Assembly: GCA_018228705.1 (NCBI GenBank)
Contig: CP073694.1
Coordinates: 1-64,000, forward strand
Source: Dysosmobacter sp. Marseille-Q4140
GTDB lineage: Bacteria > Bacillota > Clostridia > Oscillospirales > Oscillospiraceae
Direction of reading: 5' to 3'
DNA length: 64,000 nucleotides
The notes beneath the pieces are model-generated. The model was not told the DNA's origin. It did no database searches and worked only from the letters and a program-made list of their open reading frames with translations. The translations under genes and the position numbers were made by a program. Shown piece by piece: positions 51,602-62,487 of this stretch; within the stretch, counting starts at the first letter, position 1, and each line of letters begins with the position of its first letter.

Positions 51602-52074
51602 ATGCACGCCCAACGTGTTTTTCAGATCGATCCATTTTCAACATTGCCGCTGTACATCTCCCTTATTTCAGCGGGGATCATTCTGACTGCGGTATGCTTT
51701 TTCTGGTCTCCCCTCAAAAAGTTTCGCCCAATCCGTATTTTTTCGGTATTGATATCTTTATGTGCAGTTTTAGGCGCTTATACTTACATATCTGACATTG
51801 TAAATATCTATTTGCTATATCGGCGTGGTGAATACCAGATCGTCACAGGAGAAGTCGAACATTATAATAAGCGGCCTGATACATCCCAGCCAAAATACAT
51901 CGAGCTTTCAGTGGGCGGAACGTTTTTTCCTATGGAACGGAAGATGGGAAAATGGCCCATCCCCAAGCAGAGGTTTTTGAAGGCAATGGCGAAGTCGTTT
52001 CGGTAGGCTATATCGATCAAAACTATGGAAATTCTCGGTTTCCAATCGTTTTTATTGATCTGGTGATCGATTGA
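51602..52074 (+). pseudogene. Frameshifted small membrane protein gene, low GC
   Basis: The frame from 51,602 encodes 134 residues with two membrane helices (about 14-35, 43-67) and then beta strands. After the TTTTTT at 51,923-51,928 this frame becomes basic and unnatural and stops at 52,006. The next frame from 51,931 continues naturally to 52,074 ('YGTEDGKMAHPQAEVFEGNG' ... 'GYIDQNYGNSRFPIVFIDLV'). The intact product would be about 157 residues, DUF3592-like. The region is much more AT-rich than its neighbours, suggesting recent acquisition. A sequencing error in the T-run cannot be excluded. Confidence 0.55.
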
Positions 52075-52234
52075 AAATGAATCAGATTCACTTTTAGCAG
52101 AGAAAAACCTTCATTACCGGCGATATGGCTGACACGATGTGACCGCCAAGGTCACGGAGCCGGAGGACCCGCGCCGATGCGTCCCCGCTTTCCTGAAAAA
52201 AGCGGAGAAAAATCGGAACCGCTCTGATTTTCTA

Positions 52235-52263
52235 TTGAAATCCGGGCTATGATGGGGTATAAT
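52235..52263 (+). promoter_or_regulatory. Promoter of the DUF1858 gene
   Basis: TTGAAA (52,235-52,240), 17-bp spacer, TATAAT (52,258-52,263). The 52,075-52,234 stretch holds nothing else that I can support. Confidence 0.75.
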
Positions 52264-52333
52264 ATTCCGGCGGCGGTCCGCAGACGTCCCACAGGGGACA
52301 GGCCCCGCAATTTCACAACTGGAGGAATCTCCC

Positions 52334-52540
52334 ATGATCACCATTACCAAGGACACCATCATCGGTGATATTCTGGATATCGCCCCTCACACCGCCCCCA
52401 TCTTCCTGTCCATCGGCATGCACTGCCTGGGCTGCCCCTCTTCCCGGGGCGAGACCGTGGAGGAGGCCTGCATGGTCCACGGCGTGGACTGCGAGAAGCT
52501 GCTGGCCCTGGTGAACGAGGAGGCCAACAAGCCTCAGTAA
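52334..52540 (+). CDS. DUF1858-domain (hybrid-cluster-associated redox disulfide) protein
   Basis: 68 residues. The pattern 'ITKDTIIGDILDIAPHTAPIFLSIGMHCLGCPSSRGETVEEAC' with its CxxC motif (C-L-G-C) is the DUF1858/TIGR03980 family, small proteins in anaerobes with a putative redox or metal disulfide. The start follows GGAGGAATCTCCC. It lies upstream of trmK with a hairpin between. Confidence 0.85.
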   Translation: MITITKDTIIGDILDIAPHTAPIFLSIGMHCLGCPSSRGETVEEACMVHGVDCEKLLALVNEEANKPQ

Positions 52541-52559
52541 ACCCAACAACGACCGAGGG

Positions 52560-52589
52560 ACGCATACGGAGCTTTTGCTCCGTATGCGT
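52560..52589 (+). terminator. Hairpin after the DUF1858 gene
   Basis: CGCATACGGAGC / GCTCCGTATGCG perfect 12-bp stem with TTTT loop, without a clear T-run. It is a weak terminator or a processing signal. Confidence 0.5.
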
Positions 52590-52616
52590 CCCTGTGCCGG
52601 TTTCCGGAGGTAGCGC

Positions 52617-53330
52617 GTGGAAAAACGACTGGAACTGTCGGCGCGGCTGGCGCTGCTGGCGGACTGGGTGCCCCAGGGGGCGCGGCTGGCCGACGTGGGC
52701 ACGGACCACGGCCTCCTGCCCATCTGGCTGCGGCTCCGGGGGCGCATCAGCTCCGCCGTGGCCAGCGACCTGCGTCCCGGCCCCCTGAGCCGGGCCCGGG
52801 AAAACGCCGCCGCCTACGGGGCGGACGGCATCGACTTCCGCCTGTGCGACGGCCTGGCCGCCGTGGGCCCCGGTGAGTGCGACACCGTCACCATCGCCGG
52901 CATGGGGGGCGAGAACATCGCCGCCATCCTGGCCGCGGCCCCCTGGACCGCCGACGGCCGCCACACCCTGCTGCTCCAGCCCCAGAGCCGGGGCGAGACG
53001 CTGCGGGCGTTCCTGGCGGACCACGGTTACGCCATCCGCCGGGAGGCCCTGGTGGAGGACCGGGGCCACATCTATCCGGTGCTGGAGGCCGGGGCAGGGG
53101 AGATGACCCTGTCTCCGGGGCGGCTGCTGTGCGGCCCCTGCATCGCCTCCGACCCCCTGGGGGACCGGTATCTGATCGAGAAAATCATCCAGCTGCAAGC
53201 GGCGGCGGCGGGGCTGGGACGCTCCGCCCGGCCGGAGGACGCGGCGAAGGCCGACGCCGTCCGGGACGTGCTGACGGAGCTGCTGGAGCTGAGAGAGGAG
53301 TGGCGCCATGCCAACGGTACGGGAAATTGA
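52617..53330 (+). CDS. trmK: tRNA (adenine22-N1)-methyltransferase TrmK
   Basis: 237 residues from a GTG behind CCGGAGGTAGC. The SAM-binding start 'LADVGTDHGLLPIWL' and catalytic-type motif 'TIAGMGGENIAAIL' followed by 'LLLQPQ' are characteristic of the TrmK (YqfN) family, which modifies A22 of tRNA-Ser and tRNA-Tyr. It overlaps the Nif3-like gene by 23 nt, the same pairing as in Bacillus (yqfN-yqfO). Confidence 0.92.
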   Translation: MEKRLELSARLALLADWVPQGARLADVGTDHGLLPIWLRLRGRISSAVASDLRPGPLSRARENAAAYGADGIDFRLCDGLAAVGPGECDTVTIAGMGGENIAAILAAAPWTADGRHTLLLQPQSRGETLRAFLADHGYAIRREALVEDRGHIYPVLEAGAGEMTLSPGRLLCGPCIASDPLGDRYLIEKIIQLQAAAAGLGRSARPEDAAKADAVRDVLTELLELREEWRHANGTGN

Positions 53331-54099
53331 ACAGGCCCTGTTCGACCTGGCCCCCAGAGAGGGCGCCATGGACTGGGACAATGTGGGCCACCTGTTGGGC
53401 GACCCGGACCGGGAAGTGACCAAGGTCTGCGTGGCCCTGGACATCACCGAGGCCGTGGCCGCCGAGGCCATTGCGCAGGGCTGTGAGCTGATCGTGAGCC
53501 ACCACCCCGTCATGAACTGCAAGTGGCTGCCGGTGCAGACCGTCCGTTCCGACACGGCCCAGGGCCACCTGCTGCTGCGGCTGCTGCGCAGCGGCGTGTC
53601 CGCCATCTGCATGCACACCAACCTGGACGTGGCCCCCGGCGGCGTCAACGACGCCTTCGCCGCCGCCCTGGGGCTGGAGGACCCTGGGCCCCTGGGGGAC
53701 CCGGCGGGCCTGTGCCGGGTGGGAACGCTGTCAAGTCCCATGCCCTTACAGGACTTTGCCCGCAAGGTCTGCCGCGATCTCCACGCCAACGGCGTCCGGT
53801 ACGCCGGGTGCGGAAAGCCGGTCCGCCACGTGGCGGTGGGCGGCGGCGCCTGCTCGGACTACATCCGCCACGCCGTCGCCGCCGGGTGCGACACCTTCGT
53901 GACGGCGGACCTGAGCTACCACCAATTCCTGGACGCAGAGGGGATGGGCGTCAATCTGATCGACGCCGGCCACTTCCCGACGGAGGACCCCGTCTGCGCC
54001 CGCCTGGTCTCGTATCTGACGGATCGGTTCCCCGAACTGACCGTTTTCAAATCCGCTTCCCACCGGGAAGTGATCCAATACTGTGTTGAAGGAGAGTAA
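53308..54099 (+). CDS. Nif3-like dinuclear metal centre protein
   Basis: 263 residues. 'MDWDNVGHLLGDP', 'ELIVSHHPVMNCKWLP' with the HH metal ligands, 'CMHTNLDVAPGGVNDAFA', and the C-terminal 'ITAGHFPTE'-like 'IDAGHFPTEDPV' and 'SASHREVIQYC' are the metal-ligand motifs of the Nif3/YqfO family, which form toroidal hexamers. Candidate role: GTP cyclohydrolase 1 type 2 homologue, but function is debated. It overlaps trmK. Confidence 0.92.
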   Translation: MPTVREIEQALFDLAPREGAMDWDNVGHLLGDPDREVTKVCVALDITEAVAAEAIAQGCELIVSHHPVMNCKWLPVQTVRSDTAQGHLLLRLLRSGVSAICMHTNLDVAPGGVNDAFAAALGLEDPGPLGDPAGLCRVGTLSSPMPLQDFARKVCRDLHANGVRYAGCGKPVRHVAVGGGACSDYIRHAVAAGCDTFVTADLSYHQFLDAEGMGVNLIDAGHFPTEDPVCARLVSYLTDRFPELTVFKSASHREVIQYCVEGE

Positions 54100-54104
54100 T
54101 CACC

Positions 54105-54842
54105 ATGTCCGGACATTCCAAGTGGCATAACATTCAGAAAACCAAGGGTGCGGCCGACGCCAAGCGCTCCGCCGCCTTCACCAAGATCGCCAAGGAGATC
54201 ATCGTGGCCGTCAAAGAGGGCGGCGGCTCCGGCGACCCCAACAACAACTCCCGCCTGGCCACCGTCATCGCCAAGGCCAAGGCCGTGAACATGCCCAACG
54301 ACAACATCAAGCGCACCATCGACAAGGCTCTGGGCGCCGGCAGCACCGAGAACTACGAGGCCGTCACCTACGAGGGCTACGGCCCCGGCGGCGTGGCCGT
54401 CATCGTGGAGGCCCTGACCGACAACCGCCAGCGCACCGCGCCGGAGGTCCGTCACGCCTTCGACAAGTGCAACGGCAACATGGGCGCCCAGGGCTGCGTG
54501 AGCTGGTCCTTCGACAAGAAGGGCGTCATCGTCATCGACAACTCCGAGGGCGAGCTGGAGGACGACACCGTCATGATGGACGCCCTGGAGGCCGGTGCCG
54601 AGGACTTCCAGTCCGAGGGCGGCGCCCTGGAGATCACCACCGATCCCGACGCCTTCAACGACGTGGTCAAGGCCCTGGAGGCCAAGGGCTACGTGTTCGT
54701 CAACGCCGACATCGAGATGGTGCCCCAGAACTACATCACCCTCACCGCCGAGGGCGACGTGAAGAACATGGAGAAGCTGATCGATATGCTGGAGGACAGC
54801 GACGACGTGCAGAACGTCTGGCACAACTGGGACAACGACTGA
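54105..54842 (+). CDS. YebC/PmpR-family protein
   Basis: 245 residues, standard length. 'MSGHSKWHNIQKTKGAADAK' at the start and 'YEGYGPGGVAVIVEALTDNRQRTAPEVRHAF' are the invariant YebC blocks. Members are DNA-binding regulators in some species, and some act in translation of proline-rich stretches. The start is 5 nt after the Nif3-like stop, so it is in the same transcript, which ends in the terminator downstream. Confidence 0.93.
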   Translation: MSGHSKWHNIQKTKGAADAKRSAAFTKIAKEIIVAVKEGGGSGDPNNNSRLATVIAKAKAVNMPNDNIKRTIDKALGAGSTENYEAVTYEGYGPGGVAVIVEALTDNRQRTAPEVRHAFDKCNGNMGAQGCVSWSFDKKGVIVIDNSEGELEDDTVMMDALEAGAEDFQSEGGALEITTDPDAFNDVVKALEAKGYVFVNADIEMVPQNYITLTAEGDVKNMEKLIDMLEDSDDVQNVWHNWDND

Positions 54843-54866
54843 GCGGGTCCCGTCCATCGCGGAGAG

Positions 54867-54898
54867 AAGAGGAGCGGCGAACGCCGCTCCTCTTTTTT
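54867..54898 (+). terminator. yebC terminator
   Basis: Perfect 13-bp stem AAGAGGAGCGGCG / CGCCGCTCCTCTT, two-base loop, TTTT run. Confidence 0.9.
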
Positions 54899-54972
54899 AC
54901 GCCGCTATATTCAACAAAACTTTTCTTTTGTGCAATGTGCCGCCGCGGCACACCCTGGCGGGTCCGGGAACC

Positions 54973-55031
54973 GTCCCATTTACAGTCACAGTAGCAGTAA
55001 CAGTTCCATTTACAGTGACAGTGACAGTAAC
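54973..55031 (+). repeat. Simple ACAGT-type repeat upstream of the DUF6291 gene
   Basis: Two about 30-bp imperfect copies of CCATTTACAGTCACAGTAGC / CCATTTACAGTGACAGTGAC, themselves built of ACAGT/CAGT units. It lies in the 277-bp gap after yebC. Confidence 0.7.
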
Positions 55032-55055
55032 GGGAGAATTTTATAAAATTCTCCC
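55032..55055 (+). promoter_or_regulatory. Perfect 24-bp palindrome
   Basis: GGGAGAATTTTATAAAATTCTCCC reads the same on both strands and immediately follows the ACAGT repeats. It could be an operator or a small hairpin in the leader of the downstream gene. Confidence 0.45.
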
Positions 55056-55119
55056 GGGAGTTGCATCCTTTCGTGCAACAAACGGCGCTTGCCCGCCGAC
55101 TTGTGAAGGGAGGAATGAG

Positions 55120-55500
55120 ATGGCAGAGGAACACAAACGGAGCTTTGTCCTATATTTTGACGCGTATCCGTCCATTGAAGTGCTGTCCATGGAACAGCGG
55201 GGGATCCTGCTGACGCTGCTGTTCCAATTTGCCAGGGAGACAGAGGAGACCGGGCTGGACCCGCTGGCCTTTCTGGAGCGCCGCGGAGACCTGACGCCAG
55301 AGACCCGGGTGGCGTTTACCTTTATTGGGGAGACCATCCGCCGGGACACGGAGAAGTGGAAGGACAAGCAGCGGCGCTATCAGGCCGCGGCGGTCCGGCG
55401 GTGGGAGGCGCGCCCCTCCGGCGCCGCCGGAAAGGAAGAACCGGACATAGAGGACGTGGCGTGGATGAAGCCGTACATCGATCAGCGGGACAAACCGTGA
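55120..55500 (+). CDS. DUF6291-type protein, phage-replication-like
   Basis: 126 residues from the ATG behind GGGAGGAATGAG; the in-frame upstream ATG at 54,928 would translate the simple repeat and is rejected. 'SFVLYFDAYPSIEVLSMEQRGILLTLLFQFA' is the pattern of small DUF6291/DnaD-adjacent proteins of phages and mobile elements ('FTFIGETIRRDTEKWKDKQRRYQAA'). It may be a remnant of an old mobile element. No partner replication genes are next to it. Confidence 0.7.
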   Translation: MAEEHKRSFVLYFDAYPSIEVLSMEQRGILLTLLFQFARETEETGLDPLAFLERRGDLTPETRVAFTFIGETIRRDTEKWKDKQRRYQAAAVRRWEARPSGAAGKEEPDIEDVAWMKPYIDQRDKP

Positions 55501-55566
55501 CTCGACCACCGGTCGGTTGCCATTTTTTCCGTTCCGGGGTACACTTTGGGGCAAGAGGTGATGCGC

Positions 55567-56544
55567 ATGAACAAGGAGCGGCTGGGCGCCTTTATCGGAG
55601 ACTGCCGCCGGGAGCTGGGACTGACCCAGCGGGAGCTGGCGGAGAAGGTCCATGTGACCGACAAGGCCGTCAGCAAATGGGAGCGGGGCCTGAGCTACCC
55701 GGATGTGACGCTGCTGGAGCCCCTGGCGGCGGCGCTGGAGCTGGGGGTGGAGGAACTGATGGCCTGCCGGAGGCAGGCCGTACCGGGCGGAGAGGAGGAC
55801 CCTGTGAAGAATTTGCTGACCATTTCCAGTGACAGCCTCCGGCGGGAGCGGCGGCGGATCTGGAGCCGCGTGGGCGCGGTGCTGGCATTGCTGATCGCGG
55901 CGGGGCTGGTGATCGCCTGGAACGCCCTGTATGTATCCCAAGATCGCCTGGATGTGATCGAATTGAAGGAGACGGTGGAAGGCGTCAATTACATCTATGT
56001 GGAGGAAGACGGCCACCTGCTGAAACTGGAATGCGAAAATACCGTGGATCTGAACGATATTCAGACGGGAAAAGATGAATGGGGACATTCGCTGACCTAT
56101 CAAATAACCTGCCGCTGGAATCGGCTGACTCGGGAGGGGACCGTGTCGGAACTCCAATCCACCGGCAATCTCTCCTGGGAAATCACAGAGTCCCGGATGG
56201 ATGAGGGCGAGAGCCCCCTGTTTGGCTTTCCCATGGTGTATCGAAAGAGTGAACAGTTTTATCCCGATCCTTCTGGAAACGGCTATCTCTGCGACATCAT
56301 CTGCTGGGTCTATACCAATCTGGCCCCCTTTGATTCTGAGGACATCCTGCGGGTGGAGGACTGCGTGTCCGCCGTCCCCTGGGACACCGACGACGACGGC
56401 GTCAATGAGCTGGTGGTCCGTACCCGATGGCCGGAGAAACCCTACACCGTCTACGACTATGTGGACGGCGAGTTCGTACAGACCTGGCCGGACACCGTAC
56501 CGGAGGAGGTCCGGGAGAAACTGGTCCGAATCTGGGAGCAGTGA
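55567..56544 (+). CDS. Membrane-anchored HTH (XRE) protein with extracellular domain
   Basis: 325 residues from the ATG at 55,567; the ATG at 55,561 is too close to GAGGTG. The N-terminal HTH is 'CRRELGLTQRELAEKVHVTDKAVSKWERGLSYPDVTLLEPLA'. A single membrane helix (about 105-122, 'VGAVLALLIAAGLVIAWNAL') follows. The extracellular region carries an EF-hand-like 'DTDDDGVNELVVRTRW' motif (about 280-295). The topology suggests an HTH sensor that binds DNA at the membrane, but the ligand and targets are unknown. Confidence 0.78.
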   Translation: MNKERLGAFIGDCRRELGLTQRELAEKVHVTDKAVSKWERGLSYPDVTLLEPLAAALELGVEELMACRRQAVPGGEEDPVKNLLTISSDSLRRERRRIWSRVGAVLALLIAAGLVIAWNALYVSQDRLDVIELKETVEGVNYIYVEEDGHLLKLECENTVDLNDIQTGKDEWGHSLTYQITCRWNRLTREGTVSELQSTGNLSWEITESRMDEGESPLFGFPMVYRKSEQFYPDPSGNGYLCDIICWVYTNLAPFDSEDILRVEDCVSAVPWDTDDDGVNELVVRTRWPEKPYTVYDYVDGEFVQTWPDTVPEEVREKLVRIWEQ

Positions 56545-56562
56545 TCCGAGAGGAGGCACCCC

Positions 56563-56730
56563 ATGGAACAGATGAATCCCAGCGCTCCCTGGCGGATGTG
56601 GGTCTGCCCGGAGCGGAAGATCGTCTCCTTCCACCCGGAGGCCGGGTTCCGCCTGCTGGAGTTCCGCAGCCGGGAGCTGTTTTTGCGGTGCGTGGACCGC
56701 TACACCGGGGAGAAGTACCGGTATCAGTGA
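56563..56730 (+). CDS. Small conserved-looking protein of 55 residues
   Basis: ATG behind GAGGAGGCACCCC, 18 nt after the HTH membrane protein, so it is probably cotranscribed. The product 'MEQMNPSAPWRMWVCPERKI' ... 'LRCVDRYTGEKYRYQ' has normal codon use and one or two beta strands. No family was recognised. Confidence 0.65.
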   Translation: MEQMNPSAPWRMWVCPERKIVSFHPEAGFRLLEFRSRELFLRCVDRYTGEKYRYQ

Positions 56731-56734
56731 CGTG

Positions 56735-57180
56735 GGCGCCCGCCGGGGGGTCTCCCGGAGGATCCCGCCCCCATGTTCTCTTTTTACAAAAAGAGAACCC
56801 TCCAGAGGGGCTTCTCTTGCCCCTTCGGGGCAATTCACCTTCCGGGCCGCGGGGCGGTCCAAAAGAGAAAAACGGAAGACAGACAGGCGGACCGTCCGGT
56901 CCGCCTGTCTGTGGTTACGGGGGTCGTGCGAATCGGCCTGTCCCGGACCGCGGCCCCGCCGTCCGTGCGCCTTCCACCGGCGGTCGAAGAGCTGCGCTCC
57001 CGCACAGCGGGGCTCAACGGGCTGCACATCGAAAGAAACAGCACCGGTTTTCGCTGCCGCTGGCCTGGCGATCATCGGAAGACGGGCAGGCCGCCGCAGG
57101 GGGCACGGAGTCTATCCCGGATCGGCCCCTCATCAGGCGCTGCGCGCCAGCTTCCCCCCGAGGGGAAGCCTTCATATGCG
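56735..57180 (+). repeat. Intergenic inverted-repeat element, copy E (left end)
   Basis: It starts with a TTCTCTTTTTACAAAAAGAGAA hairpin (near 56,775), then ACAGACAGGCGGACC / GGTCCGCCTGTCTGT (56,879-56,912), ACGGGGGTCGTGCGAATCGG (56,917-56,936) and a GGCGGTCGAAGAGC block. These are arranged as at the left ends of copies A and B. The rest contains GC-rich unique sequence with no credible gene. It ends before the rnpB terminator. This fills the 56,731-57,217 gap. Confidence 0.65.
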
Positions 57181-57214
57181 AAAAGGCCCCGGCTGCCGTT
57201 GCGCAGCCGGGGCC
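57181..57214 (-). terminator. rnpB terminator
   Basis: Minus strand: GGCCCCGGCTGC-GCAACG-GCAGCCGGGGCC followed by TTTT, just past the rnpB 3' end. Confidence 0.85.
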
Positions 57215-57217
57215 GTA

Positions 57218-57834
57218 TCTTGCGAGGGAGACTGTAAGCCGGGTTCTGTATCTGACAGTCATCTATCTAGACGCGCCGTTGCCGGTGCGTTCAAGCCACC
57301 TCCTAAGGACGGCCGGGCCGGCCATCTGTCCTTTCCACGGTGTTGCTCCGGATAGAGTTTACAGCGACGGACACTCTCGAGCCGTCGGGTGCGCTCTTAC
57401 CGCACCTTTCCACCCTTACCAGGGCGGCTGAGCCGCACTGGTAAGGGTGGAAAGGTGCCATCGGTCCCTGCGGGACCGCCCGCCTTCGGCGGGTTTGATC
57501 GAAATGGTGAAGAGGGACCCTTCGTCCCTCTTCACACAACACCCCTGCGCTGTCCCGCGCAGAGGCCGTTGCGCTGTTCGGCGGAAGGAGGGAGCCTTCG
57601 GCCTGCTCACCGCCTGCCCGGACCCCGCAGGACCCGGACGCCGCATTCCATCTCTGTTCACCTTTATTCCATTCTTGCCGGCACGGATCAGCCGCTCTGG
57701 CGGTATCTCTCTGTTGCACTTTTCCTGAAGTCGCCTTCGGCGGGCGTTACCCGTTATCCTTGCCCTGTGGAGCCCGGACTTTCCTCATGGACGGCCTTTC
57801 GGCCTGCCCACGCGACTGTCTGTCTTCCTCGCAA
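57218..57834 (-). ncRNA. rnpB: RNase P RNA, A-type, with a large insertion
   Basis: Catalytic RNA of RNase P, which trims tRNA 5' ends. On the minus strand the conserved segments appear in order: GCGAGGAAGACAG (P1), GAGGAAAGTCCGGGCTCC (P4 5' strand), GCAACAGAGAG, GGTAAGAGCGCACC, GATAGATGACTGTC and ACAGAACCCGGCTTAC (P4 3' strand), and CCTCGCAA closes P1. These are A-type features. The length is about 617 nt, about 220 more than usual, because the P12 region (about 57,440-57,690) is enlarged. It includes a perfect hairpin GTGAAGAGGGAC-GAAG-GTCCCTCTTCAC and an inverted copy of the core segment. Confidence 0.95.
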
Positions 57835-57839
57835 AGGCT

Positions 57840-57868
57840 ATTGTAACCGACGGCGGGGAGAAAGTCAA
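57840..57868 (-). promoter_or_regulatory. rnpB promoter
   Basis: Minus strand: TTGACT (57,868-57,863), 17 bp, TACAAT (57,845-57,840). The predicted start, near 57,834, matches the P1 5' end. Confidence 0.8.
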
Positions 57869-57889
57869 CGCGGAAAATCTCCGGCCCCG

Positions 57890-57918
57890 TTGTATTTTCC
57901 GCCTGTTTGTGGTATCAT
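57890..57918 (+). promoter_or_regulatory. murD promoter
   Basis: TTGTAT (57,890-57,895), 17 bp, TATCAT (57,913-57,918), divergent from the rnpB promoter. Confidence 0.65.
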
Positions 57919-57966
57919 TTCCATCGTATAAGCCTCCGCTGCGCGGGGGATAAAAGGAGCGATTCC

Positions 57967-59337
57967 ATGGATCTGGATACCTATATGAATTCCCTGCGGG
58001 GCAAGCGCGCCGCCGTGCTGGGCGTGGGCGTCAGCAACCGGCCCCTGATCGAGCTGCTCTCGGACCACGGCTGCGCCGTCACCGCCCGGGACAAAAAGAC
58101 CGATCTGGGGGACTTCGGCGCGGAGCTGGCCGCCCGGGGCGTGGCGCTGAAGCTGGGGAAGGACTACCTGGCCGATCTCACCGAGGACGTGATCTTCCGG
58201 ACCCCGGGCCTGCGGCCGGACCTGCCGCCCATCGCCGCCGCCGTGGAGCGGGGCAGCCGGCTGACCAGTGAGATGGAGGCCTTTTTCGACGTGTGCCCCT
58301 GTCCCATGATCGCCGTCACCGGCAGCGACGGCAAGACGACCACCACCACCATCATCTCCGAGCTGCTGCGCCGGGCCGGACGGACCGTCCACGTGGGCGG
58401 AAACATCGGCCACCCGCTGCTCAGCGAGGCCGCCGCCATGGCGCCCACGGACTGGGCGGTGCTGGAGCTGAGCTCCTTCCAGCTGATGACCATGAAAAAG
58501 AGCCCGGCCATCGCCGTGGTGACCAACCTCTCGCCCAACCACCTGGACGTCCACAAGGACTACGCCGAGTACATTGCTGCAAAGGAAAATATCTTTACAC
58601 ACCAGTCCGCCCGGGACCTGGCCGTGTTCAATGCCGACAACGCCGACACCGTCCGCTCCGCCGCCAAGGCCCCGGGGCGGGTGCGGTGGTTCTCCCGGCA
58701 AAAAGAGGTGGACGAGGGCGCGTTCCTCCGGGGCACCAGCGTGGTGGTCCGGGACGGCCGGGGCGAGCGGGTGGTGATGGACACCGCCGACATCAAATTG
58801 CCCGGCGTCCACAACGTGGAGAACTACCTGGCGGCCACCGCCGCCGTGGACGGTCTGGTGAGCGACGAGACCATCCGGGACTTCGCCCGGGAATTCGGCG
58901 GCGTGGAGCACCGGATCGAGCTGGTCCGGGAGCGCAATGGCGTCCGCTGGTACAACGACTCCATCGCCTCCAGCCCCAGCCGGACCATCGCGGGGCTGCG
59001 CAGCTTCCCGGAGAAGGTCATCCTCATCGCCGGGGGCAAGGACAAGGGCATCTCCTACGCGCCTCTGGGCCCGGAGGTCAACGAGCACGTGAAGCTGCTG
59101 ATCCTCTGCGGCGCCACCGCCGGAGTGATCCGCGCCGCCGTGGAGCAGGCGGACAACTACGCCGGGCTGGAGATCCTGGAGGTAAGCGATTACCCTGCCG
59201 CCGTGGCCCTGGCGGACAGCCGCGCCAAAGCAGGGGACGTGGTGATCCTGTCCCCGGCCAGCACCTCCTTCGACCGCTTCGCCAACTTCATGGAGCGGGG
59301 TCGGGTGTTCAAGGACCTGGTGAACGCCCTGAAATAA
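57967..59337 (+). CDS. murD: UDP-N-acetylmuramoylalanine-D-glutamate ligase
   Basis: 456 residues from the ATG at 57,967 behind AAAGGAGCGATTCC. The N-terminal UDP-binding Rossmann part has 'VLGVGVSNRPLIELL'. The central ATP motif is 'GSDGKTTTTTI' from about 119, with 'NLSPNHLDVHKD', and the C-terminal part has 'YNDSIASSPSRTIAGL' and 'IAGGKDKG'. It adds D-Glu to UDP-MurNAc-Ala in peptidoglycan synthesis. It is outside the usual mur cluster, next to rnpB and yunB. Confidence 0.96.
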   Translation: MDLDTYMNSLRGKRAAVLGVGVSNRPLIELLSDHGCAVTARDKKTDLGDFGAELAARGVALKLGKDYLADLTEDVIFRTPGLRPDLPPIAAAVERGSRLTSEMEAFFDVCPCPMIAVTGSDGKTTTTTIISELLRRAGRTVHVGGNIGHPLLSEAAAMAPTDWAVLELSSFQLMTMKKSPAIAVVTNLSPNHLDVHKDYAEYIAAKENIFTHQSARDLAVFNADNADTVRSAAKAPGRVRWFSRQKEVDEGAFLRGTSVVVRDGRGERVVMDTADIKLPGVHNVENYLAATAAVDGLVSDETIRDFAREFGGVEHRIELVRERNGVRWYNDSIASSPSRTIAGLRSFPEKVILIAGGKDKGISYAPLGPEVNEHVKLLILCGATAGVIRAAVEQADNYAGLEILEVSDYPAAVALADSRAKAGDVVILSPASTSFDRFANFMERGRVFKDLVNALK

Positions 59338-59397
59338 GTTTCCGGCCTAGGGTCAACCCCTGCCCGCATAGGATGGCGGGAAGGGGGGCGATGTGCC

Positions 59398-62203
<2,806 letters not shown>

Positions 62204-62236
62204 GGTACGACCACTCCGCAAATCCCCGCAAACACG

Positions 62237-62278
62237 GTCCCGACTGCCGGACAGCTGATCGGCAGTCGGGACTGTTTT
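62237..62278 (+). terminator. ligA terminator
   Basis: Perfect 13-bp stem GTCCCGACTGCCG / CGGCAGTCGGGAC with a 10-nt loop, then TGTTTT. Confidence 0.85.
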
Positions 62279-62487
62279 ATATTGATTTTTTCTTGAAAAA
62301 TCGATTACGTATTTTGATTTGTTACAAAATAATTACGCAAATTTGTACGGACCTCCAAAATTCCAGAGGAGGGTGGTGGGAAATCTTATTGACATCCTCC
62401 ATAGACACGGACGGCTCCTTCATGATATACCATAACCGTAGCCGGAAACGGCTGCCAAATCAATTCCAGAAAGGATGTGTGTTTCCC

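Noticed and set aside
51923..51930. Programmed -1 frameshift at the T6C run
   Set aside because: The zero frame is ACG TTT TTT CCT, which is not a proper X XXY YYZ slippery heptamer, and no downstream stem was seen; mutation or sequence error is more likely.
55561..55566. ATG at 55,561 as start of the HTH membrane protein
   Set aside because: Only about two bases from the GAGGTG ribosome binding site; the ATG at 55,567 has correct spacing and gives the standard HTH N-terminus.
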